DNA from: Diplolepis rosae
Taxonomy: Eukaryota; Arthropoda; Insecta; Hymenoptera; Diplolepididae
DNA: 64,000 nucleotides
Assembly (NCBI GenBank): GCA_030998225.1
Contig: JAPYXD010000555.1
Span: 2,480,001-2,544,000 of the forward strand
Direction: 5' to 3'
Both the position numbers and the translations under genes were made by a program. The notes under the pieces were generated by a model, which worked only from the letters and a program-made list of their open reading frames with translations, had not been told where the DNA came from and searched no databases. Shown in pieces: positions 22,261-33,105 of the stretch. The number at the start of each line of letters is the position of its first letter. The first letter of the stretch is position 1.

Positions 22261-22331
22261 ACTCCGTTGGGTATCGAGCCCAGGACCTTTCGATTGCCGG
22301 TCGAATACTCTATTATCTGAGCTACTGAGGT
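22261..22331 (-). ncRNA. tRNA-like head, probably of a SINE
   Basis: Read on the minus strand: TAGCTCAGATAATAGAG fits a pol III A box and D arm. TTCGA CCGGCAA TCGAA forms a 5-bp anticodon-like arm, and TGGGCTCGATACCCA forms a T arm with a B-box-like GGCTCGATACC. The loop would give anticodon GGC. The acceptor stem pairs poorly and the loop has C at position 33, so a working tRNA is unlikely. A T-rich run follows about 35 bp downstream. A diverged relative lies at 45865-45935. Confidence 0.45.
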
Positions 22332-22959
22332 TCCACATAACTTTTCTCACAGAATCTATTTACGCCTATTCGGCTACGGATATTACATTAATTATTAACA
22401 AGTTTCTTCAAATCATTTCAGTTGATTATGTCAATCATTAGAAGAGTGTATCATTCACCGTGATAACGGGACTCTACGATATTGACCTTATCAACCTGTG
22501 ATTTAAAATTAACTTAACGTCATTTAGGACAGCGCGGAAAGAAAATTGATGGCTAAATGTATTACGTTTCGAGAGAAAAAGCACTATTTTAGAGAGTAAA
22601 CCAGAACTATTGGAAAAAGGTGTGAAAAAGTCCCATCATAATGGTAAAGTTTATTATGTCAATCATTACTCGCTGTCTGTCGTGAAAATGGAAACATTGA
22701 GAAAAATTTTTACCATCTACGATGGGTACGTTTCGCTTTCGAGCATTCTTATATTTCGACAACAGTATGGCTTAGGAAGTCAAATCAATAAAAGTGGATT
22801 TTACCATCTCCGATGGTAATAATTCTAAATTGAAGAAAAATTTTTTTTTCATTGCATTATTTCTCAATGCTACTGTTGAATTTCATTCCTCCTAGTCGAT
22901 TTGCTTCATCTATTAGTCAAGTGGCAAACATTATAGCCGGAAAAAACATACGTAAATAG

Positions 22960-23023
22960 GTCCGACTGAGGGGAATTGAACCTACAACCCACGGCCTTAA
23001 CGCACCTACGTCCTATAATCCAG
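22960..23023 (-). ncRNA. weak tRNA-like sequence with B box
   Basis: On the minus strand, GGTTCAATTCC is a good B box preceded by GTAGGTGCGTTAAGGCCGTG. The arms do not fold well, so this is a decayed tRNA-derived repeat at best. Confidence 0.25.
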
Positions 23024-23336
23024 GTCGAAATTAACAACCAGCTTGGTACCGCGCCAGTACCGTAGAAGGATTTGTAGTACTGGCGCGGTACTGGCATAGT
23101 GCTGGACATCGGTACCATGCTAGCGCTGAAATCTCTACTGGTTCAGTACTGGCATACTCCGAAGTCAGTATTTAGCCGACACTTGTGCTCAGGGCTGGGG
23201 CAGTACTATGCCAGTACCGTGCCAACCCTCGGCCCGGTAACAACTGTCCAGTACAGGCATTGCTCCTTATTTACAACTGGCGCGGTACTGTTCCGTTTGT
23301 AAATACTGGCATGAATCCGACTTTTCCAGCTGGGAA
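23020..23336. mobile_element. palindrome-cluster element, ACTGGC type
   Basis: At least five ACTGGC and two GCCAGT occurrences, most within GTACTGGCGCGGTACTGGC or GCGCCAGTACC, lie within about 270 bp. The candidate ends CCAGGTCGAAATTAA and (complement) CCCAGCTGGAAAAGTCGG fit the loose CCNNNNNGAAANTT end pattern of the elements at 2850 and 31098. No frame. Boundaries are uncertain. Confidence 0.45.
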
Positions 23337-23460
23337 CTAACGCTTCGCAACTCTAACTCTCGCAATCGCGGTTTGAAATTTTGGAACTTGTATTAGAAGA
23401 CTGCTTTGCTAGAACCGAATGTGAATGTCTTATAATGTAAACGAGAAAGATATGCATATA

Positions 23461-24046
23461 CAGGGTGCGCCATTTAGACCTTCGGTATTTCAACGTTGAA
23501 TCAGTATGACACTTTTCAGCCGATTTTGTCAAATGAGCAAGATTTGTGTAGGATATACTTTACCATTTATTTCAAATCAGTTTTAGAACACAACGTCGAT
23601 TAAATGACCACCTCCATTCGATACACAAAAAGCAGCTCTTTTTCGCGCCTTCTGCATAACATTGGCCAGCATTTCGGGCGTCATAGCAGCTATTTCGGCT
23701 CGTATGTTACATTTAAGTTTGTCAATTGTCTTTGGCTTGCTGGCATAAACTTTACTTTTTACATAACCCCAATGAAAAAGTCAGGTACAGTTAAATCCGG
23801 AGAACGAGGAGGCCACTCCAAATCGCCATTTTTCGACACAACGTGTCCCGGGAACAGTTTTCACAATTGAACGATTGTTTTCAATGTAAAACGCTACGAT
23901 TTCAGCGCGTTCTTTCGGTGTGTATTAACTCATGGTTACAATGGTACTGAATGAAGTTTCAGAATCGTGCTCATTTGTCAAAATTAGCTGAAAAACAACC
24001 GAGTTATTCACTGTTGAAATACCCAAGGTCTAGATGGCGTACCCTG
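23461..24046 (-). mobile_element. Tc1/mariner-superfamily deletion derivative
   Basis: 586 bp between TA dinucleotides (23459-23460 and 24047-24048). Terminal inverted repeats run for about 80 bp: CAGGGTGCGCCATTTAGACC against CAGGGTACGCCATCTAGACC, continuing through GGTATTTCAAC and GACAAATGAGCA. Only the last part of a transposase remains inside. Such long inverted repeats plus a truncated gene mark an internally deleted copy. Confidence 0.9.
23585..23885 (-). pseudogene. Tc1/mariner-superfamily transposase C-terminal remnant
   Basis: Minus-strand reading gives WPPRSPDLTVPDFF, the proline-rich stretch around the last catalytic acid of this superfamily. After a one-base frame shift it continues WGYVKSKVYASKPKTIDKL, then IRAEIAAMTPEMLANVMQKA, then RKRAAFCVSNGGGHLIDVVF and a stop. 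That ending is one I recognise from insect elements of this superfamily. About 100 of some 340 residues remain. The helix-turn-helix region and the first two catalytic acids have been deleted, so it is inactive. It could still be cross-mobilised through its intact ends. Confidence 0.85.
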
Positions 24047-24305
24047 TACATCTTTAAAGGTGTATTTTGGCAAAAAAAAGTTAAGATTTTTAATGTTTCT
24101 GGTTTACCGTCAGAAATGGTACTTTCAATCATCAAATTTCTATCCGTGTAGATGGAATTTTTATCATATTTTGAAAATTCCATCTAGTCTTAAATGACGT
24201 TAAGTTAATTTTAAATCACAGGTTGATAAGGTCGATACGGCAGAGTTCCGTTATCACGGTGAGTGATACACACTTCTGATGATCGACATAATTGACTGAA
24301 ATGTT

Positions 24306-24863
24306 TTTAAAAAATTTATAAATACTTCATGTAATATATCTAAATTGTTTCTTCATAGCTCCAATGGAGTGAAGCTAAGGAATGGTTTTATCACTCTTTC
24401 TTCAACTGGCATTTTACTTTAATTGAATACTTTTTTACTTTAAATAAAAAGTTAAAATGTTTAATAATTCCAACGTATTTTACTTTTATTAATTGTCCAT
24501 CTAAAAAGTGAATGCATTATTAAAAATTTTTTCATTCCTCAGACTACAGATCTAAATGAAATTCTTCGTAAAAGCAATTAAGCATTCATAATAAATGCTT
24601 ATTCGACCTAATTCCTGTTTAAATACGATTTCAAAGAGCTTACGACTGCTTATTCCTGCAATTAGAACTATTTTGAAATTACTTGAAGATGCCGGAGAGC
24701 TCACGAGCGTGTTTAAGCGGATGCCACGTCAGGATCCTAATTGATAGTGAATTGTGGTGCTTCACTATGCAGAGTAGGCATATGCTACTAGACTTAGAAG
24801 GACTAACAAAGACGTGAATACTATTGTCTGAATTGAAACAACCCTTTTCTGGATTGTGCTTAC
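24306..24863. other. intron sequence next to the syntrophin exon
   Basis: AT-rich; the 24679-24863 part becomes less AT-rich just downstream of the exon donor. No second exon recognised. Confidence 0.4.
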
Positions 24864-25072
24864 CTGAAGACAGTGCCTCCTGGCGAGCCAACCGATGTGC
24901 TGAAGTTGCGGAGGATCCGGAAGTGCTGAAGCCAGTCTTAGGGCTTTCAAGGTAAGTGTTGCTAGTGCCGAATGTAGAGCGTTAAACCAGACATTCGCTT
25001 CAGCATTGTCAGAGGCTCTCAACCAACACTCATGGACTCCATCTGGCGAATGAAGTTCTAAAATTCTACCCT
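24864..25072 (-). CDS. syntrophin exon encoding the end of the split PH domain
   Basis: Syntrophins are membrane-cytoskeleton adaptors that bind dystrophin and dystrobrevin and carry PH, PDZ and SU domains. This minus-strand exon is bounded by an acceptor (TTTATGTTTCAG before AGGGTAG) and a strong donor (CTTCAG then GTAAGC). It begins with two bases completing a codon and then reads 69 codons without a stop: GRILELHSPDGVHECWLRAS, DNAEANVWFNALHSALATLT, then QHIGWLARRHCLQ. The ELHSPDG, LRASD.AEA..WFNALHSA and HIGWLA phrases are the last strands and the C-terminal helix of the syntrophin PH1 domain, and the linker after it. It ends in phase 0. Codon use and composition stand out from the AT-rich flanks. 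I recognised no other exon of this gene, so neighbouring introns are at least about 25 kb and 39 kb if the gene is intact. Which insect syntrophin paralogue this is cannot be decided from one exon. Confidence 0.88.
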
Positions 25073-25297
25073 CTGAAACATAAAGAGATCAAATTCTTTT
25101 ACTCCAGTCATTATCTAGTGCAATTTTTTCTTCAATCTTCAAGTAATGAAGTATTTTTTCATTCAAAAGTGTTTTCTTTTTTATTATTTAACTTCACTTT
25201 CTGAAATGAAGTTAAAAGAAAACATCTACACTATCTTACTATCTGGAATGTATTTAGTATATAATATGGTGGATATTGTATCAAAGATATAATACTG

Positions 25298-26122
25298 CAC
25301 GGAAAAAACAATATAGCTGAGAAAACTATACAGAATTTGAGTTCAGCAAAATACCTGTCGTGACTATACGATATTGGTATTGAGCTAAACTGAATGCGTG
25401 ACGCACCGAAATGCGTATTTTGCCATCCTACCATTATAATTTTGTTCGTGCAACAATAGAAGTATAGCTGTTCGACCTATACCGGTATATAGTGTCTCGA
25501 CCCATGCGGTATAGGTGAGAAAACTATACTGGTTTGCCGCGCGACCTATATATTGCTTCGTATGCACGCGACTCTAACCTCGAAATGAAAAAGAAGTGTC
25601 ATTTGTTTGAGGCGTTTTTTCGAAGCGTTCGTTGATTTGTTTGGAACATTTTTTCTTTGTTTGAAAGACCATTTTTGCGTATCGCGTATTGTTTTATCAC
25701 ACGCGAAAATCCACAACAGCGATGGACGAGTGGGTGAAGGAAAAATTGACTGATTGGGGGTTAAGAAAATATATCGAAGCTTTCGAAAGTAAATACTAGC
25801 ATAGTTACAATAATTTGATCATCATTTTTTCATTTCCTATTATTTATAATTAAAGCTCTGGATTACAGAACATGCGACAACTCTATCGCATGCATTGTTA
25901 CAACATGCATAATATTTTGGTTACGATCGCTATACATCGTATTGTTATATCAACGAACTTGTATCCTTTGCGGAGCAATATGGCGTTTAGGAATACCAGT
26001 ATAGCTGTCTCACCTATACTCGTATAGTTCTGAGGACCATGTCGTAGCATTGGTCTGATAGCAATATTTTCTGGTTCTGAGGACCAAAATATAGTTCTCT
26101 CAGCTATACTATTTTTTCAGTG
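25298..26122 (+). mobile_element. inverted-repeat element carrying a SAM-like exon
   Basis: 825 bp. Left end CACGGAAAAAACAATATAGC then TGAGAAAACTATA; right end, as complement, CACTGAAAAAATAGTATAGC then TGAGAGAACTATA. Motifs such as TATAGGTGAGAAAACTATAC and TATAGCTGTCTCACCTATAC recur inside both ends, as subterminal transposase-binding sites do in several DNA transposon groups. It starts about 225 bp upstream of the syntrophin exon, inside the intron. Both flanks carry TG; a longer target duplication is not visible. The middle encodes a short exon (25722-25799). Confidence 0.7.
25722..25799 (+). CDS. SAM-domain-like first exon inside a mobile element
   Basis: The ATG at 25722 opens MDEWVKEKLTDWGLRKYIEA followed by FE, then a splice donor GTAAAT at 25789. 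Read through, the frame stops at 25797 after 25 codons. The W....L..WGL..YI..F spacing is that of the first two helices of a sterile alpha motif, a protein-interaction domain. Roughly 150 bp of leader precede the ATG within the element. The later exons are absent, so this is either the 5' relic of a larger autonomous element's gene or an exon captured from a host gene. The SAM call rests on about 22 residues and needs a profile search. Confidence 0.5.
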   Translation: MDEWVKEKLTDWGLRKYIEAFESKY

Positions 26123-29100
26123 TGGCTACAATACGGATAGTGATCCGTACAAAATTTCTCTCTTTAAATACGAATGAGCATCTTGACGTTAACCGATGCC
26201 ACATTTTTTTTTCTGTATATGAAATGTAGTTGAAAAAAAATGTAATACTTTCTTCTCTGAATTTAGATAGTCTTCAATGGCTAAGAAAAGACTGTAGCTA
26301 GAGAGGAAAATATTGAATTTTATATTAAAATGACATCAGACACAAGTTAAATGGTGGGTTTGCATAATGATTTACATATGATTTTCATTTGCAAAAAAGA
26401 GATTCCTATAGCAGATGGCAAAAATATTCTTTCATTAGTTACATCCTAACCGTTTCTAAACATAACATAAATATTTATGGAAGACGTGTGAGTAAATTTT
26501 TATTGGAAAACAGTTTTATACGAGGTGGTAATTTTGGATAAATTGTTTAAGGGACACATTACTGCCAAAATAATTATATTTTAAGACTTATTATGTCAAT
26601 GTGCAAAGGATTTTTAAATTAACAATTGTAAAACGTTTGAATACGATATACCTATAGTAAAAGAATATTTACGAGGAGTTTTTTACGGTTGCGGATATGA
26701 GATGGGGTCTCCATCCGGCGAACTATCCTGTTCGGACTTTAATAGTTTTCGCATAACAGTCTCGGGTACATTATAAAGGTACTATAACTTGGCGAGTGGA
26801 TGACAACTCAATTTCAAGTTGAACCTGACGTGCTCGCGTGCACTTCAAACTTCACGCCCCCATTGGAATGTGTATGTATGTATGTATGTATGAATATCTA
26901 TATAAGTATGAGAAGCGATAGATAGCTGTGTACAAGGTCGACAGGGAGCTTTACGGTTCATCACTGTTCATGCAAACTACCATAAGCGTCTGCTTCGCAG
27001 AGCGCGATGTAGATATACACGTTGATACGTGTACAGTTGCGTGAGAAAGTTTCCCCGGCAAACTGCTATGTCAGAGGTTAATAATTAGGAAAGCCTGAAG
27101 TTAGTCGCTACAAATTCCGCTTGGCAATTTGTTTTCAACTTCCTGTTGCACTTTACCTCTACCTTTCTACATTATACCAACACTTTCAATATTGTTACGT
27201 CATACAAAATGTAAAACACTTAGGTACCTACATCAAAGGGTTAGGATCAGTATAGTTCTCGTTCAGAGACGAGGAATATGGAATAAATGTAGATTCTGAT
27301 AGCTTAAGTAATTTACTTACAAGTAAAAATTATTCATTTTTACAGATATACTATAACGAATAATCGCGAAGAAATGTGTGTAATAAGGAACGTCTGTTAA
27401 CTTCGTTTTAGTAAAAAATTCTGCAATTTTTTCATTTTAAAATATAAAACTGAAGTGTTATCGGCAATTACAGTTCTGTAACTACATTGTCACGGAAAAT
27501 GAAATATCATCTTGAAATTTTGGGAAATGAATAAAAAATTACGGAAACGGGTCTGCTATGTCTTGAATATTCATAATGATATAAAAAAATTTGATAAAAA
27601 TAAGTAATTTTAGCAAATTTGCAGAGTATATTACCGACAGTATTAGAATAGTGCAGCAGAACTCAAGACACTCAGTTGGTATTATTAATAAAGTAAATTT
27701 TTATTTTAATGCAACATGCCTTCCCCTATTACTTCCATATGCTATTATTTATCATTTCCTAAATTTTGACCTATTTATTTTACTTGCAAAAAAGTATTAA
27801 ATGGAAAAAGATTTTTGCTATAGTAAGAAAATATTCGTAAGGAACTTACTAGTTATTTGTAAGTTTAACTATTACAAGCTAAACTGGAGTAAAACTTGGC
27901 CAGTTTCTCCCGTGATTAACTTCTGAATATTTCTTGTAAGTAATTGTTGAGGCATTTGTAAGCGAAAACTTGGAATCATTTCATTTAATGTGTGCGTACC
28001 AAAAATATAAGTTAAATTTCAACATAAAATTTAGTCCGTTTGCGAGGTTGGAAAAAAAACTTCGCATATCGAAGAATAGACCGAAAAAGGGAAGGAAACA
28101 GAAACCGAGTGAAGAGGTTTCGTAAAAGGACAAAAATTAGCCAAAAGTATCAGTATGAGTCCGGTAAGTATTCATCGCAATACGTCTATATTTTATAGAT
28201 TATGACATTAGTTTTTCAATAAAATTCGCAATATCCTTGTTTTTTTTCTTGGCCCAAATGTCGCATAATTGTGTCACGTACAATTTTTTTTTAATCTACA
28301 AAGTCCTTTGATTACTTTCTTACTTAATCTATAATTCCTCGGGATCCCGCATAATTTTCCGTTGCCTGGTTTTCAAAAACCTTTTTGTATTCTCATTTTT
28401 GGTATATAATATGAAATTTTATTTTGTAAATTTGGTGTTACTTGTATTTCAATTTTAAGAAAGAAAAGGAAAGGCCACTTATATCTTTCTTAAAATCAAA
28501 TTTTATTACTCGAAATATTCACTCAGATTAAAGTACATATGTCAGATTTCAATTCCTGACAAAGAACTGTCTATTTCCTCAAAAATAACTAGAGAGTGCT
28601 TCAACAATACTTCAAAAGTTTAGACTCACTAATAACTTAAATGGCACAGTATTACATTTCTTTTAAATAACTTACAAGTTTTTCTCAAGAGGGCCTCACT
28701 AGTTGAAAAGGAAAACTTACGAGTATTTCAATTAAAACTTGTGAAAATTTCTGCTTGGGACCTTTCAAACACTGATGGCGCTTTTCTCGAAACTATGTTC
28801 TTGCAATTTGTGGGCAGGATTGAAAAAAATCTACTGGACAGATAAAGTGCGAATTTCAACTGATTAATCTACAAAGATTACTCAAAGTACCCACGTAGCG
28901 GTTTTTGGAAATTTTGATCTTTTCATTTCTTACAACTCATAATAACACGAAAAAATGCATTAAAACAATCGATTTTCGAAAAAAAACCACCATTTTATCA
29001 ATTTTTGAAATTTTTGACAAAATCCTACGTGATTACCTCGACCAATCAACAGCAAATAACGAGATTTTTTTCTTCCGTGTTTTAGACAACTGGTTCGTGT

Positions 29101-29332
29101 GAAATCTTGTCCACAATTTCACCATCACTTTTTGAGCAGGTCACTTACAATGCCCTGAGTTAATATTAGGCTTCAAATTAAACATTTGAAAATATTACTT
29201 AGTAAAATTGAAAAATAAATCTTCAAAGTAACGTATAATTGGTTCAAAGTTCTAAGTAGTTCTTCCGAAAAGAAATTCCTGAAAAAGCGCTAGAAGTACC
29301 GCTAGCACACAGGTGGACCTCCTTAAGGTAGT
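26123..29332. other. mostly unique intronic sequence
   Basis: Contains a (GTAT)n run at 26871-26892. A GC-richer block at 26690-26870 (near CGTGCTCGCGTGCACTTC) could be a conserved element. No exon seen. Confidence 0.4.
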
Positions 29333-29336
29333 TGAT

Positions 29337-29735
29337 CCACGAAAATGAGACCTCCGGCAAAAATAGATAATTTTGCTTTCAAGAATAGCAATATAATTAT
29401 TGAAGGGCTATTTTGGAAGAGAAAAGATTAATTTCCATGAAAAAAATTTGAAATGCAGAAAAATAATTTTATTAATAAATTTTACTTTAACTTTAACTTT
29501 AACAATTTTCGAAAATGAATAAATTATTATCAAATTCAGCAATTTGATTATAAAAATTACGTTTTGCAAAATGTTTTTTTAATGATTTCAGCGATTAAAG
29601 AATTTATTCTTGAAAATCAGAAACGGTCAAGTTGTGGGAAATCTTTTTCTTGAAAAAGTGATTTGTAATTTATTAAAATCGCATAATTTTTTAAAATTTG
29701 GTAAGAAGCTATAATGCATGCTTGCGGATATACGA
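29337..29735 (+). mobile_element. TTAA foldback family, truncated copy
   Basis: Begins after TTAA (29333-29336) with GGTAGTTGATCCACGAAAAT and proceeds through the family blocks into the central turn and part of the right arm (near TTGTGGGAAATC). It stops around 29735 without a right terminus. Confidence 0.75.
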
Positions 29736-29799
29736 GGAGCACTCTGAAGGTTTTGTAAAAGTAATAGAAAGGAAAATTTCACAATCAAACAAATACTTT

Positions 29800-29935
29800 T
29801 TTCTACTAGCTGGTCATAAAGTGGGTTTTATTGACCCGTACGGTGTAAACAAATTAATTTTCTGACCCCATAGTAGAAAAAAATCGTGTGCGGCACGGGA
29901 AAAACATTTATTTTACCTAATTGCACAATATACCA
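29800..29935 (+). repeat. CTAGCGGG-type palindromic repeat, copy c
   Basis: CTACTAGCTGGTCATAAAGT opens the palindrome, which closes near CCATAGTAGAAAAAAATCG. GTGTGCGGCACGGG and TTGCACAATATACCAT follow. It abuts the mariner below. Confidence 0.65.
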
Positions 29936-30880
29936 TATTGTTTTTCAAAAGAATCGCCTTCGCCTTCTATACACTTTTTCATTCGTCCGAACCAATCAGT
30001 AAAGCACTTATTCCACTTAGAAAATGGTATGCTTAAAATGTGTGTTTCGCATGCTTCAACTTTAAGGGAACGTGAAAAAGTCATTTGGTATGTGTGAGCT
30101 TGCGTTTTCGTGATGAAGAATGATACGACAATTGGTGATGTTTTTTGCAAGTCAGCGATTGCATCAGGCAAACAAATGGATGTATTTCAAATAGCATTAT
30201 TATAGGGGATAAAGAAGATAACAAAAAGTGCTTTTTTAAATGGCCAGATGGATCTCTGAATGAGCGAATAATAAATTATACATTTAATTTCTGCAAATGG
30301 TACCACTCTCATTTCCCTATTTACCATCTTATTCCATGTTTCGATGGATGAATGGAAAATGTGCAAAAGTAAAACTTATCATTTATTATTTTGTTCTTTA
30401 GAGATCCAGCTCGCCGTTCAAAATACCAGCTTTTGCTATTTTCTTTTTTGGCGCAGTGCGACGATCTATAAGAGCCGCTGTTTTTACAAGACCAGTTTTA
30501 GATAAAAATAAAGCCATCATCTTTCTTGAAAACTGCGAAAACGAACAACTTTTGTGGCTTCTGTTTCATTTAAAAACACCCAAACAGCCGATTGATCTCT
30601 TTTCTTGGACCCACCTGCATATATCTATGATTTGTCATTAACTACAGTGTTATGTATAAACGAGATTTTATCCACCTGATTTGAATTATTTAAATGTATC
30701 CATGTACCATTTGACACGAGCCTTTGTTTTATCATTCGATAAAATTAATATTTTTTTGTTCGGATTCTTGCTGTCGTCTACAGAAACATCCAAGTTTTTC
30801 AATACAGTAAATAAACTCTTGTTATAGAGATTCATTGTAATTTGAAATGCCATAAAAACTTTTCCATAAATTTTGTCTGC
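29926..30880 (-). pseudogene. mariner (DD34D-type) transposase, heavily decayed
   Basis: Minus-strand pieces occur in order. NDKTKARVKWYMDTFK (about 30740-30690) lies ahead of the first catalytic acid. AVWVFLNETEATKVVRFRS is followed after a shift by MMALFLSKTGLVKTAALIDR and RRTA (about 30590-30450). RIILHHENASSH (near 30110) matches the second catalytic motif, normally HHDNASSH, with glutamate in place of aspartate. FSKWNKCFTDWFGRMKKCIE then GEGDSFEKQ (about 30030-29935) is the C-terminus. Several frameshifts, stops and a deletion between the second motif and the C-terminus make it inactive. Family assignment rests on these mariner signatures. Confidence 0.8.
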
Positions 30881-31097
30881 ACTGATAGAAAGAAATGGTC
30901 GTTAAATCCATATTTATGATTAATTAAACCTTACTTTATTGTTGGCATAGATACAGCAATATGGGATGTGTATTTTTGAGTATTCGATTATAACTGAATA
31001 AATATGTAAGAATCAACCATATTATTGGTTGCTATAGCAATATTTATTGTTCGCCTTCCCATATTATGTTTCTAATTCGACCAGTTTCACTTACAAT

Positions 31098-31762
31098 CCC
31101 GTGCAGAAATTGCCCAACTTGTTTCCAAGTTCCAGGTTGGAACCACATCGGATTATGATCGACAAGATTATTTTCAAATTTTTTATTGTGGTCGTAATAT
31201 TGGAGTGACTATATTGATATTAAAATTCCACAAGCAAAAAGTACATGGCGAGTTCGGAAGCACAGAATCGTTGGTGAGATTTCTTATATCCGCATTATAG
31301 ATCAAGCTAAGTTAATTCACTAGATTCATTACATAAATTATAATTTTAAGTGTAGAACGTTATTGTGTTTCATTATTTTTTATATCGTATATTCAATTTT
31401 CCAAAGTGAATTTTTTAGAAAGAAAATTATTAATAATGTAATTTATTTTTAGATTCAGAAGAATCGAATAGTTCTAAAGACTACGAAAGTGGGTTTGAAG
31501 ATTATACTGTTTTTATACTTTTAATTATACTGTTGCATCACTAATCTGAATTAATGAAATAAATTTTTTTGAACCAACTATTTAGAAAAATTAGAAGGGG
31601 CCATATTTGGACCAGATCGAGCCCCCATTTTACAAGCCCAGGTCTGGGTCCGATCGGGTAGGGCGTTTCATTACTGGTCTGGCGTTAGACAGATTACCCT
31701 ATCGGGGCCACATTTTTCCCGATCGGGGCCCGATTGGTGCCCCACCAAAATTTCTGCACGGG
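31098..31762. mobile_element. palindrome-cluster element, GATCGGG type
   Basis: Left end CCCGTGCAGAAATTGCCC, right end as complement CCCGTGCAGAAATTTTGGTG. The subterminal zone on the right (about 31597-31750) is a cluster of GATCGGG, GGTCTGG, GGGGCC and CCCGATC words. The left zone has CAACTTGTTTCCAAGTTCCA then GGTTGGAACC. The middle is AT-rich. No frame. It lies directly 5' of a decayed mariner. Confidence 0.6.
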
Positions 31763-31889
31763 ATATTTCGATTGCTGTGTTCAACATGCTGCATTATTCA
31801 TAGAGATATACAATTATAAATTCCCAATCTACAACCGAATGGCTAAAACTTTCGAACCATTTCTATCAGTGTGGAAAATTAGTACAAGT

Positions 31890-32924
31890 ACAACAATATG
31901 TGAAATAGAAAAAATAATAAAGTGGTTTAATGCATCTTAAATTAGGTGGCTCCGATATTTCAAAAGTAACCGATGATGCTGAACGCTCTGGTTGCCCAAA
32001 TTTGTCCAAATTTGGCAGTTGTTCCAGACAATATAAAAAACATTTTTCAAGATGGTTTTGGCCAATCGTAAATTAAAGTTGCGTGAGATAGCCGAGACAC
32101 CTTAAAGATATCAGAAGGCAGTGTATTCACCATTTCGCATGAACATTTAAGCACGAGAAAGCTCTATTCAAAATGGGTACCGCGTTTGCACACATTCGAT
32201 CAAAAACAACAACGCGTTTACGATTCAGAGCGCTGTTTGGAGCTGTTTCAGCGCAATAAAGAGGATTTTTTCATGCGGTATGTGCTAATGGATGAAACAT
32301 AGATTCATCACTGCATTCCAGAGTCAAATCGGCAGTCAGTTGAGTGGACAGCAAAGGATGAAAACCGTCCAAAGCGACCAAAAATGCAAATGTCGACTGG
32401 TAAAGTTTCGGCCTGCGTATTTTGAAGCGCACGGTATTTTATTTATCGATTACCATGAGAAAGGAAGAGAACCATCAAGAGCGAATATCATATGACGTTA
32501 TCGGTGCGTTTAAAAGAAGAAATTGCGAAAAAACGACCCCGACTGAAGAAGAAAAAAGTGTTCTTTCACCAAGACAATGCATCGTGTCATCGGACAATCG
32601 CAACAATGGCAAAATTACACGAATTGCACTTTGAACTGCTTCCCTATCCACCGTATTCTCCGGATCTAGCTCCCAGCAATTACCACCTGTTTGCAGACCT
32701 AAAAAGAATGCTCCAGGGAAAGATATTTGGCTTCAATGAAGAAGTAATTGCTGAAACTGAAGCGTATTTTGAATCGAAAGATAAATCGTTCTACAAACAG
32801 GCATCGAAATGTTAGAGAAGCGTTGGAATGAATGTATCACTTATGAAGGGACCATGTTGATGAATGAAGTCGAATTGTTCATAAAAGTTGTTGTTTTATT
32901 AGTCATCCTACGAACTTATTGAGT
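31890..32924 (+). pseudogene. mariner transposase pseudogene, C-terminal domain readable
   Basis: Helix-turn-helix remnants come first (LGGSDISKVTDDAERSGCPN, then LREIAET.KISEGSVFTI). The catalytic domain follows. The first acid lies in VLMDET at 32291-32293 but is followed by a TAG (32300-32302) where Trp is expected. The second is in FFHQDNASCH. The third position, 35 residues on in PYSPDLAPSNYHLF, is Asn (AAT at 32678-32680) instead of Asp. Frame 32492-32815 is open for 107 codons to KSFYKQASKC. At least two further shifts are present. The stop and the D-to-N change each destroy catalysis. The 3' end near 32924 follows KVVVLLVILRTY-like sequence; the 5' terminus was not found. Confidence 0.88.
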
Positions 32925-33105
32925 GATGTATTAATAGATTGAATAAAGTATGGAATTACCCCACAGAAATTATTATTTCAAAAGAATATGAGTGCTAATA
33001 GATCCTTGTGTTTAATTATTTAAACTCTTGTTCCTTATTTCGGTGTTTTATATAATGCTCAGAACAAATCCACATTTATTGTGTTACGATACGATCGAAA
33101 CTAAG

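Larger units (their letters stand above)
22409..24305. mobile_element. composite element with about 120-bp inverted arms
   Basis: The left arm 22409-22529 and right arm 24189-24305 are inverted copies; both contain ACCTTATCAACCTGTGATTT followed by AAAATTAACTTAACGTCATTT. Between them lie a tRNA-like sequence, a palindrome-cluster element and a deletion-derivative Tc1/mariner. This could be one large foldback or two facing copies of a repeat trapped around later insertions. Confidence 0.55.

Noticed and set aside
22261..22331. A functional alanine tRNA gene
   Set aside because: Acceptor stem does not pair, position 33 is C, and a related decayed copy exists; a tRNA-derived repeat is more likely.
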